5,746 bases of DNA from Campylobacterota bacterium (GTDB lineage Bacteria > Campylobacterota > Campylobacteria > Campylobacterales > SZUA-545). Where the stretch lies: positions 1-5,746 of the forward strand of contig JAUPLZ010000151.1 in NCBI GenBank assembly GCA_030836705.1, in the 5' to 3' direction. Made by a program: the position numbers and the translations under genes. Shown here in pieces: positions 1 through 4,829 of this stretch. The number at the start of each line of letters is the position of its first letter. The first letter of the stretch is position 1. Below the pieces are notes generated by a model. The model saw nothing but the letters and a program-made list of their open reading frames with translations, was not told where the DNA came from and ran no database searches.

Positions 1-736
1 CCCATAAAATAGCAGTATCAAGTGTGTATTGGAAGTCATAAGTACATCCTAGATTTCCCTCGCCATACGCTACCGCAGCACCTGAAAACATATCTCCAAG
101 ATATGAAGCAGGATAGATTCTAACAGCACCTAATTGAGTAGAAAATCTAAGAGGTCCGCCTCTTCTTCCCTCTGTCAAAAGTCCTGTTCCGGCATGAACC
201 ATAACGCTTCCTGGTCCTCTTTTTTCATCCACCATAGTATCAAAAATATTTTGCGCTACTTCGGTCGCTGCCTCATCCCAGCTGATTCTCTTCCATTTGC
301 CTTCGCCTCTTTTGCCCACTCTTTTCATAGGATAAAGAATTCTGTCTTTTTCATACATTACTTGAGAGTGTTGTACGCCTTTGTTGCATCCTCTTGGGTT
401 AAAGTCAGGAATTTTTGGATTAACTACTGAGTATCTAGCACTTTGATTTTCTCTTGTCACAACACCGTTGTGTGCCCAAATTTCCCACGCGCAGTTACCT
501 TGACAGTTTACGCAGTGGTAAGCAAATCCATGCTCTTCTTTTTTCCCGTATGTATAGCCAAACTCGCTTCTATACATATCTTCTGTATAGTTTGAATTTG
601 AGTAACCGTCTTTCGCATTTTCGATTTTTAAAACGCCGGTTTTTCCAAAAAGTGAACCTTGGCTAGCAACCAAAGCTGCTCCAAGACCTGAAACCTTAAG
701 GAAATCGCGTCTATTTTCTACTAGTTTGTTTTTCAT
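1..736 (-). CDS. Tat-exported molybdopterin oxidoreductase catalytic subunit, type II DMSO-reductase family (N-terminal part)
   Basis: This is the N-terminal 245 residues of a bis-MGD molybdoenzyme; the remainder, normally several hundred residues more, lies beyond the left edge. Seen directly: a twin-arginine signal (NRRDFLK at residues 8-14, then a hydrophobic stretch to about 30), and an iron-sulfur motif H74-x3-C78-x3-C82-x34-C117. D215 sits in an LGDMF segment followed by AYGEG, which aligns by eye with the Asp molybdenum ligand region of NarG (CDLP...WGEQ). His as first cluster ligand and Asp on Mo are hallmarks of the NarG/SerA/ClrA/EbdA/DdhA branch; PsrA/PhsA-type enzymes have a Cys-x2-Cys start instead. 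The protein should fold in the cytoplasm with its cofactor and be exported to the periplasm. The ATG at 736 has a purine-rich GGGAGGGAG site upstream. It lies 19 bp downstream of the rhodanese gene, so the two are probably co-transcribed. The substrate cannot be read from this fragment; selenate, chlorate, nitrate, a sulfur compound or a hydrocarbon are all possible for the family. Confidence 0.88.
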   Translation of the reverse strand, partial: MKNKLVENRRDFLKVSGLGAALVASQGSLFGKTGVLKIENAKDGYSNSNYTEDMYRSEFGYTYGKKEEHGFAYHCVNCQGNCAWEIWAHNGVVTRENQSARYSVVNPKIPDFNPRGCNKGVQHSQVMYEKDRILYPMKRVGKRGEGKWKRISWDEAATEVAQNIFDTMVDEKRGPGSVMVHAGTGLLTEGRRGGPLRFSTQLGAVRIYPASYLGDMFSGAAVAYGEGNLGCTYDFQYTLDTAILW

Positions 737-755
737 ATTAGACTCCCTCCCTTTT

Positions 756-1703
756 TTATTTTCTTATAGGCAGATTCATATCATTGCCCCACTCGTCCCA
801 GCTTCCTGTGTAGACTTTGATATTCTCATAACCGAGTGCTTCTAAAACTGAATAAAAATATGAACCTCTGCCGGCACCGACATGACAATATGTATAAATT
901 TCTTTATCTTTTGTGATGCCTAGCTTCTCAAGTTTTTCTTTTACTTTGTCGAGATTTTCAGGTACTGAAAGCTTTTTGTCAAAATCAGTTACTTGTTTCC
1001 ATTCCATAAATGTCGCACCGGGAATATGTCCGCCTCTTGCTACATTATCAAGCTTGTTTTCTCCCATGATTTCCGTCATAGCTCTAGAATCGAGAATAAC
1101 ATATTTAGAGGTTGTTCCTTTTTCAATAGAACTTACGATATCGTTTGAAGCTTTTAGAATATCTTCCTTTGAAGCTGCAACGCTAGTATTTACTTTGCTA
1201 GAATCTATGGTGTAATGTTTTTTCTCTTTTATTACTTCAGGACCTTTTTCCATTTGAACGCCAAGCTCTTTAAGCGCGGCTCTTCCGCCATTTAGAATTT
1301 TTACATTTTCATGTCCATAAAGTTTGAAAAAATGGTAAACACCGGATGCATTAGGACCTCTAAAATCATCGTATGCAATAACAAGAGTATTATTATCAAT
1401 GCCTTTTTCGCCTATATGATGCTCTGCTTCTTCTATACATTGATAAAGAGGAGCACATTTCATTTTTCCAGCCACATCGGAATGGTGCAGATGGTGAGCT
1501 CCCATCTCAACTGATCCCGGTATATGTTCTGTTGGAAAAGAATCAGCAGGATCACCGCTAACAAACTTCACATTTGGATATTTATCAGGATTATCCAAAA
1601 ACACCTTCGCTTCTTTTGCTGATATAAACACATCGTTTTTTGCAGCAAAAAGAGCGGTAGAAGCCAGTATTAAAGTACTTGAAAGCACCAGAAACTTCTT
1701 CAT
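756..1703 (-). CDS. Periplasmic two-domain rhodanese (sulfurtransferase)
   Basis: A 315-residue protein with tandem rhodanese domains, the thiosulfate/3-mercaptopyruvate sulfurtransferase architecture. Residues 1-20 form a Sec signal peptide (KK, hydrophobic core, ALFA cleavage site), so it acts in the periplasm. Domain 1 (about 24-150) has the HIPGS motif at 60-64 but Asp (D112) where the catalytic Cys should be, so it is probably non-catalytic. Domain 2 (about 175-310) has HIPGA at 226-230 and the active loop CHVGAGR with C273 as the likely persulfide-carrying residue. Domain 1 also carries an unusual His/Cys-rich patch (H70, H71, H73, H74, C83, C89, H95, H96). An upstream ATG at 1751 would bury the signal peptide, so I chose 1703, which has GGGAGG five bases before it. 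It is the first gene of the operon with the molybdoenzyme and may hand sulfur to, or take it from, that enzyme, as the Sud rhodanese of Wolinella does for polysulfide reductase. That role is inferred. Confidence 0.9.
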   Translation of the reverse strand: MKKFLVLSSTLILASTALFAAKNDVFISAKEAKVFLDNPDKYPNVKFVSGDPADSFPTEHIPGSVEMGAHHLHHSDVAGKMKCAPLYQCIEEAEHHIGEKGIDNNTLVIAYDDFRGPNASGVYHFFKLYGHENVKILNGGRAALKELGVQMEKGPEVIKEKKHYTIDSSKVNTSVAASKEDILKASNDIVSSIEKGTTSKYVILDSRAMTEIMGENKLDNVARGGHIPGATFMEWKQVTDFDKKLSVPENLDKVKEKLEKLGITKDKEIYTYCHVGAGRGSYFYSVLEALGYENIKVYTGSWDEWGNDMNLPIRK

Positions 1704-1708
1704 AAAAA

Positions 1709-1714
1709 CCTCCC
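1709..1714 (-). promoter_or_regulatory. Ribosome binding site that fixes the rhodanese start
   Basis: GGGAGG on the minus strand lies five bases before the ATG at 1703. It supports the signal-peptide start over the in-frame ATG at 1751. Confidence 0.75.
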
Positions 1715-1760
1715 TTTTGTTTTTATTGTTGCAGGATAAGAAGCTGCACAATCAACTGTC

Positions 1761-1766
1761 AGTATA
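1761..1766 (-). promoter_or_regulatory. Candidate -10 element for the rhodanese/molybdoenzyme operon
   Basis: TATACT on the minus strand (five of six matches to TATAAT) lies about 58 bases before the rhodanese ATG, with an A/T-rich tract upstream. No good -35 box is visible, which is common in Campylobacterota promoters. The assignment is weak. Confidence 0.3.
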
Positions 1767-1788
1767 TTCCTAAAAATCTTATTTTATG

Positions 1789-1807
1789 TTAAAAAAATGT
1801 TTTTTAA
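1789..1807. repeat. A-tract/T-tract inverted repeat in the divergent promoter region
   Basis: TTAAAAAA, spacer ATG, TTTTTTAA: a perfect 8-bp dyad made only of A and T. It could be a bent-DNA or UP-like element, or an operator half of the divergent region. In such AT-rich DNA it could also be chance. Confidence 0.4.
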
Positions 1808-1820
1808 ACAAAAAAGCTTC

Positions 1821-1835
1821 ATAATGTTACATTAT
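1821..1835. promoter_or_regulatory. Operator-like dyad between divergent operons
   Basis: ATAATG, spacer TTA, CATTAT is a perfect 6-bp inverted repeat. Its centre lies 30 bp (about three helical turns) from the dyad centred at 1798. It sits upstream of both the rhodanese operon and the LRV operon, where a shared regulator could bind. No regulator is identified, and the match to Fur or PerR boxes is poor. Confidence 0.35.
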
Positions 1836-1871
1836 TAAACATATTTAAAAAAACTATGATAATATCTCTTG

Positions 1872-1880
1872 TGATATAAG
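1872..1880 (+). promoter_or_regulatory. Candidate extended -10 promoter for the LRV/Mrp operon
   Basis: TGATATAAG gives a TGn extension followed by TATAAG (five of six to consensus), 30 bases before the ATG at 1911. A second candidate, GATAAT at 1858-1863, lies just upstream. Neither has a recognisable -35 box. Confidence 0.4.
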
Positions 1881-1910
1881 TAGACATCATAAATAAAAAA
1901 AGGTTAATTT

Positions 1911-2495
1911 ATGCAAACTATAAAAAAAGAAGAAGCGATAGAGCTATTAGAGTCTATAGATACGGATATGGATATGATTTATAAGATATTAAAACTATTT
2001 GAAAACGACCAAGAGATAGAATCATCAGCAGCCATGGCATTGTCTCTTAGAACAAGTGTACATGACAGAGAAAAGGGTGCTCATGTTCATATGCAAGAGA
2101 TGCTTGAGATACTCTCTAACAGTCAAAATATGCAAGCTAGATGGGCGGTGGCAAAAAATCCGCACACTTCTGAGTCTGTTCTTGTAAAGCTATCAAAAGA
2201 TGATGTTAATTTAGTGAGGGCGCTTGTGGCAAATAACCCAAAAACGCCACAAAATATTTTAATAGATTTATTTAACGACGAGAAAATTGTAAGAGACGGG
2301 CTTACCGGAAACCCAAAAACGCCACAAAAGATTTTAAAACTTTTTATCAATGAAAATGATAGAATGGCTAGGCTAAGAGTTGCCGAAAATATTGGGTGCT
2401 CAAAAGAGATTTTGGAGCTGCTTTTAAAAGATGGCGATAATGGCGTAAGAGTCGTAGCGCAAAGAAGATTGGAGGAATTGGATGCAAAAAAATAA
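1911..2495 (+). CDS. Leucine-rich repeat variant (LRV) / HEAT-like repeat protein
   Basis: A 194-residue cytoplasmic protein without signal peptide or membrane segment. From about residue 74 to the end it consists of four to five helical repeats of 25-26 residues. Each has the pattern R-x-x-V/L-A-x-N-P-x-T-P-x-x-I/V-L-x-x-L, with NP (or its equivalent) at 83, 109, 134 and 160. This matches the LRV family of alpha-solenoids, which usually act as binding scaffolds. The Azotobacter LRV protein carries an N-terminal 4Fe-4S cluster; this one has only one cysteine (C163), so it cannot hold such a cluster alone. Residues 1-70 are acidic and helical, with a methionine- and histidine-containing segment at 57-64. 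The start at 1911 has AAAAGG seven bases upstream. It is the first gene of a three-gene overlapping operon ending in an Mrp-type ATPase, so a role as an adaptor for that ATPase or its client is plausible but unproven. Confidence 0.82.
   Translation: MQTIKKEEAIELLESIDTDMDMIYKILKLFENDQEIESSAAMALSLRTSVHDREKGAHVHMQEMLEILSNSQNMQARWAVAKNPHTSESVLVKLSKDDVNLVRALVANNPKTPQNILIDLFNDEKIVRDGLTGNPKTPQKILKLFINENDRMARLRVAENIGCSKEILELLLKDGDNGVRVVAQRRLEELDAKK
2235..2329 (+). repeat. Near-identical 75-bp-spaced repeat inside the LRV gene
   Basis: The 20-mer AACCCAAAAACGCCACAAAA occurs at 2235-2254 and again at 2310-2329, exactly 75 bp (25 codons) apart. Including flanks, 27 of 28 bases match. Both copies encode NPKTPQ followed by N or K and then IL. 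This points to recent duplication or gene conversion of one repeat unit. Confidence 0.85.
2471..2475 (+). promoter_or_regulatory. Internal ribosome binding site for the 129-residue gene
   Basis: GGAGG lies inside the 3' end of the LRV gene, six bases before the ATG at 2482. It supports translational coupling across the 14-bp overlap. Confidence 0.75.
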
Positions 2496-2871
2496 AAAAA
2501 ATTTAAAAATAGAAATGCCGGTTGATATTTATTCTCTTGAGAAGCATCTTTATTCGCTTATGTTTAGCGGAGTTTATGTGAGTAATATTGATATAAGAAA
2601 TGTTATGAAAAATATGGGATATGATGTTCCGATGGATTCAAGAGAAGCACTTTTTGAGAAGCTTTTCTTAAGGGCAGAAAAAGAAAACAAAAAAGAACAA
2701 GCGTATAAAGAAATTATGGTTTTATTAAAAAAAAAGGTAGAAAAGTACGAAGATTTAAAAAACAGCTACCCGCAATCAAGCAAGCCTATAAGCGACTGGA
2801 TAAACAAAGCCGAAAATACTATTTTTAGAATGAAGGATGAGATTGTAAGGATGGGTAATGTCTCAAAATAA
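2482..2871 (+). CDS. Conserved-looking small protein of unknown function between the LRV and Mrp genes
   Basis: A 129-residue protein I do not recognise. It is basic at the start, has no signal peptide, no membrane segment and no cysteine, and is predicted by eye to be almost entirely helical. Residues about 15-75 resemble a compact helical domain (YSLEKHLYSLMFSG..., then a GYDVPMDSREALFEKLF segment). Residues 75-125 are a lysine/glutamate-rich helical pair, possibly a short coiled coil, split by an NSYPQSSKP turn. The gene starts 14 bp inside the LRV gene, with a strong GGAGG site, and ends 14 bp inside the mrp gene, so all three products are probably made together. The context suggests a partner or adaptor of the Mrp ATPase. 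A TorD-like chaperone was considered because of the all-helical make-up and nearby molybdoenzyme, but no diagnostic motif supports it. Confidence 0.75.
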   Translation: MQKNKKNLKIEMPVDIYSLEKHLYSLMFSGVYVSNIDIRNVMKNMGYDVPMDSREALFEKLFLRAEKENKKEQAYKEIMVLLKKKVEKYEDLKNSYPQSSKPISDWINKAENTIFRMKDEIVRMGNVSK

Positions 2872-3889
2872 AATCAGAGAAAAAATAGGGCTAATTAACT
2901 ATCCAAAATTAGATAAAACGCTAGATGAGTTAAAAATAATAGAGAAGTTTATTATAGAAAACGACACTCTAAAAGTAGAACTTATTATGCAAAACAAAGA
3001 GGCGTTTAAAACAGTAAAAGAAGAGATAGAAAAAATAGCAAAAAATGAGTTCAAATCGGTTCTTGTTTCGCAGGACTTTATGAAAAAAAAAGGTACAAAT
3101 TACGGACACACCAAAAATCCAAACAATAGACTCCCGAATGTCAGAAAAGTTATAGCCGTAACAAGCGGAAAAGGCGGTGTCGGCAAGAGCACGACCGCTG
3201 TTAATCTTGCTATCGCATTTGCTCAGGCTGGATATAAGGTAGGGCTTTTGGACGCGGATGTTTATGGTCCTGATGTTCCAAGAATGCTTGGGCTTGATCT
3301 AGAAAAAATGCAGTGGAATGATAATAACAAAATAATTCCGGCTGAGAATTTTGGCGTAAAAACTATGTCTGTAGGCATGACAACTCCAAGGAGAGATACG
3401 CCTCTTGTTTGGAGAAGTTCTGTAGCTGTTTCTGCCCTTATGCAATTTTTAGAAGATGTGGAGTGGGGAGAGCTTGATTTTATGTTTATAGATATGCCGC
3501 CGGGAACAGGCGATGTGCAGCTTACCATGGCGCAAGAGCTTCCGATGGCGGGTGCTGTGATAGTTACCACTCCGCAGCTTGTCGCAAACGATGATGTAAG
3601 CAGGGCTATTATGATGTTTAAAGATATTGCCGTGCCTATTTGCGGGATTGTAGAAAATATGAGCTATTTTATCGCTCCGGATACCGGCACAAGATATGAT
3701 ATTTTCGGCAAAGATGGCGGGAAAAATACGGCTTTAAAATATGATATAGAGTTTTTAGGCTCCATTCCTATTGATATGCAGATTCGAGAGTTTTCGGATT
3801 TAGGAAAGCCGCCGGTTGCGCTTGGTACTGATGAGCATAAAAAAGCATATCAAGCCATTCGCGATAAGATTATAAAGGCTCTTTTGTAG
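2858..3889 (+). CDS. mrp: Mrp/ApbC (NBP35-type) P-loop ATPase lacking the CxxC cluster motif
   Basis: A 343-residue MinD/Mrp-family ATPase, a family that carries and delivers Fe-S clusters in the cytoplasm. Residues 1-72 occupy the place of the usual FeS-assembly-P (DUF59/MIP18) domain but are divergent. Residues 95-343 are the ATPase: deviant Walker A GKGGVGKST at 104-112, switch I LLDADVYGPDVPRMLG at 130-145, Walker B/switch II IDMPPGTGDVQLT at 211-223, and the family signature GIVENMSYF at 263-271. At the point where most family members have CPxC, this protein has APDT (273-276). Its only cysteine is C262, so the standard dimer-bridging cluster with two Cys per subunit cannot form. Cys-less members are known from cyanobacterial Mrp and plant HCF101 relatives, so it need not be inactive. 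It is translationally coupled to the 129-residue gene by a 14-bp overlap, with AAGG seven bases before the ATG. It may be a paralogue of a canonical Mrp encoded elsewhere. Confidence 0.93.
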   Translation: MSQNKIREKIGLINYPKLDKTLDELKIIEKFIIENDTLKVELIMQNKEAFKTVKEEIEKIAKNEFKSVLVSQDFMKKKGTNYGHTKNPNNRLPNVRKVIAVTSGKGGVGKSTTAVNLAIAFAQAGYKVGLLDADVYGPDVPRMLGLDLEKMQWNDNNKIIPAENFGVKTMSVGMTTPRRDTPLVWRSSVAVSALMQFLEDVEWGELDFMFIDMPPGTGDVQLTMAQELPMAGAVIVTTPQLVANDDVSRAIMMFKDIAVPICGIVENMSYFIAPDTGTRYDIFGKDGGKNTALKYDIEFLGSIPIDMQIREFSDLGKPPVALGTDEHKKAYQAIRDKIIKALL

Positions 3890-3906
3890 TAGGTTTAAAA
3901 AAAATC

Positions 3907-3915
3907 TGCTACAAT
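3907..3915 (+). promoter_or_regulatory. Extended -10 promoter of the tRNA-Arg gene
   Basis: TGCTACAAT matches the TGn-TAtAAT extended -10 pattern and is followed at once by GCCG. A GC-rich discriminator of this kind is typical of stringently controlled stable-RNA promoters. It lies 18 bases before the mature tRNA, just past the mrp stop codon. No good -35 hexamer is visible. Confidence 0.6.
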
Positions 3916-3933
3916 GCCGTTTCTTGTTTTTAT

Positions 3934-4010
3934 GCGCCCTTAGCTCAGTTGGATAGAGCATTTGATTGCGGTTCAAAAGGTCATACGTTCGAGTCGTATA
4001 GGGCGCGCCA
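3934..4010 (+). tRNA. trnR: tRNA-Arg, anticodon GCG, with encoded CCA
   Basis: A complete 77-nt cloverleaf. The acceptor stem is GCGCCCT (3934-3940) with AGGGCGC (4000-4006), then discriminator G4007 and an encoded CCA (4008-4010). The D stem is GCTC/GAGC, with loop AGTTGGATA. The anticodon stem is TTTGA/TCAAA (3961-3965 and 3973-3977) around loop TTGCGGT, giving anticodon GCG at 3968-3970. The variable loop has five bases. The T stem is ATACG/CGTAT around TTCGAGT. The anticodon reads CGC and CGT (Arg). C35, A at position 20 after GG in the D loop, and G73 are known arginine identity elements and agree. Most bacteria decode this box with an ACG anticodon modified to inosine, so GCG is noteworthy. 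The gene seems to be a single transcription unit. Confidence 0.95.
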
Positions 4011-4016
4011 CCTTTT

Positions 4017-4052
4017 AAACCTTTATGTGAAGCGGTTTTGTTAGATTTTTTT
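4017..4052 (+). terminator. Possible weak terminator after the tRNA
   Basis: A short AAACC (4017-4021)/GGTTT (4034-4038) stem with a 12-base loop is followed, after a gap, by a seven-T run at 4046-4052 inside the end of the convergent gene. The stem is only five pairs and the T run is not adjacent, so this is tentative. Confidence 0.25.
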
Positions 4053-4721
4053 CTGTTCTATATAATAAGAACCGTCTTTTATTGAAAATTCCATATTTCC
4101 GAAAATGTTTTTTGTATATTCTATAAGAGCTTCAGGGCTTGGTTCTTTTTTTGAAAAGAACTCATAAGTTTCTTTTATCATGTCGTTTCCATCTTGGAAT
4201 GTTTCCGGAAAAAAGTCTGTGTCAGCATAACTAGCATCAGCTTTGACGCTTAAAATACCAGACAATAGCGCTGTTCTATGCTCTAGTGATAATTTATCTA
4301 GTTTTTCTTCATTTTCAGTAGCACCGCAAGGAGCTTTTATTTCTGCCAAGATAGTTGCTATTTCTCTTTTATAGTCCTCTTCCGGCAAGTATTCTTTCAT
4401 AATTTTTGCAGCCCAAAAAGAGATAGCAGGCTGAGTAATGCTGTTGAACACCACTCCTAGATTTCTTAATTCTTCAGTAAGGCTTTCGTGAAACTTTGAA
4501 ACAGCAAGCAGAGGATGTTTTTCACCCAATTTTACCATCGCCAAAAGCTCGACAATATGATTAATTCCCATCTCTTCATCTAAGATAAGCGTTAATTTCC
4601 CGTCTATATAATTTATCTCTCCACCTATTGTTTTTTTCTCTATCTTTAACGCCGGCGGAGTTTTGATTTTGAAAATCTTAATGTATTTATTAAATTGTTC
4701 TACGATTTTATCATTATTCAA
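4041..4721 (-). CDS. Hypothetical protein of unknown function (TTG start)
   Basis: A 226-residue soluble, acidic protein I cannot assign to a family. It has no signal peptide and no membrane segment, and contains a single cysteine (C132 in a PCGAT turn). Residues 15-50 look like short beta strands (ALKIEKKTIGGEINYIDGKLTLILD). Residues 53-130 are mainly helical, and the C-terminus ends in strand-like FSIKDGSYYIEQKK. The start is TTG at 4721: no in-frame ATG occurs before residue 51, and GAGG sits eight bases upstream of the TTG, so the rare start is well supported. The gene is transcribed toward the tRNA, 30 bp away, and away from the dehydrogenase gene, sharing with it a 108-bp divergent gap that contains a perfect dyad. 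A zinc-peptidase role was considered from HIVEL at 55-59, but the HExxH motif is absent. Confidence 0.75.
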   Translation of the reverse strand: MNNDKIVEQFNKYIKIFKIKTPPALKIEKKTIGGEINYIDGKLTLILDEEMGINHIVELLAMVKLGEKHPLLAVSKFHESLTEELRNLGVVFNSITQPAISFWAAKIMKEYLPEEDYKREIATILAEIKAPCGATENEEKLDKLSLEHRTALLSGILSVKADASYADTDFFPETFQDGNDMIKETYEFFSKKEPSPEALIEYTKNIFGNMEFSIKDGSYYIEQKKI

Positions 4722-4744
4722 TGCAGTTTCCTCGTTTTTTATAT

Positions 4745-4763
4745 TTTGATATATGTTATCAAA
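4745..4763. promoter_or_regulatory. 19-bp perfect dyad, candidate operator between divergent genes
   Basis: TTTGATATATGTTATCAAA: 7-bp arms TTTGATA and TATCAAA around a 5-base spacer. It lies 24 bases upstream of the TTG of the 226-residue gene and about 30 bases before the likely -10 of the dehydrogenase gene, a good place for a regulator of both. The half-sites resemble FNR/CRP-type TTGAT...ATCAA, but the spacing is seven bases instead of four. Confidence 0.5.
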
Positions 4764-4773
4764 GTTATGCTTT

Positions 4774-4803
4774 TTGACGCTTTAATGGAAAAATTTGGAT
4801 ATT
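4774..4803 (+). promoter_or_regulatory. Candidate promoter of the quinone oxidoreductase-like gene
   Basis: TTGACG (4774-4779, five of six to the -35 consensus) and GATATT (4798-4803, four of six to the -10 consensus) are 18 bases apart. The ATG follows 26 bases after the -10, leaving a short leader that holds AAGGAG. Confidence 0.4.
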
Positions 4804-4829
4804 ATAAAAGCAGAAAAAAGGAGTGAGAT

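Noticed and set aside
134..666. Open frames of 98 and 70 residues on the plus strand
   Set aside because: They lie antisense to the molybdoenzyme gene, have no ribosome binding site or recognisable protein features, and are explained by the reading frame of the real gene.
1..736. PsrA/PhsA-type polysulfide or thiosulfate reductase as the identity of the molybdoenzyme
   Set aside because: Those enzymes have a Cys-x2-Cys first cluster motif; the His-x3-Cys start and the Asp-containing GDMF segment fit the type II branch better.
913..1514. Plus-strand open frames of 100 and 67 residues inside the rhodanese gene
   Set aside because: They are antisense to a clearly recognised gene, and their composition is that of a reverse-strand shadow.
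1862..1877. ATATC-N6-GATAT inverted repeat near the LRV promoter
   Set aside because: The arms are only five bases of AT-rich sequence, overlap the candidate -10 elements, and are expected by chance.
2123..2350. Minus-strand frame of 75 residues with an internal repeat
   Set aside because: The repeat is simply the antisense image of the duplicated LRV unit; there is no start signal.
3262..3570. Minus-strand frame of 102 residues inside mrp
   Set aside because: It is antisense to the conserved ATPase core and has no independent evidence.
4519..4560. Zinc metallopeptidase motif in the 226-residue protein (HIVEL)
   Set aside because: The HExxH arrangement is missing, so the resemblance is too slight to support a function.
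4745..4763. Canonical FNR box
   Set aside because: FNR sites are TTGAT-N4-ATCAA; the spacer here is seven bases, so it is kept only as an unknown dyad.
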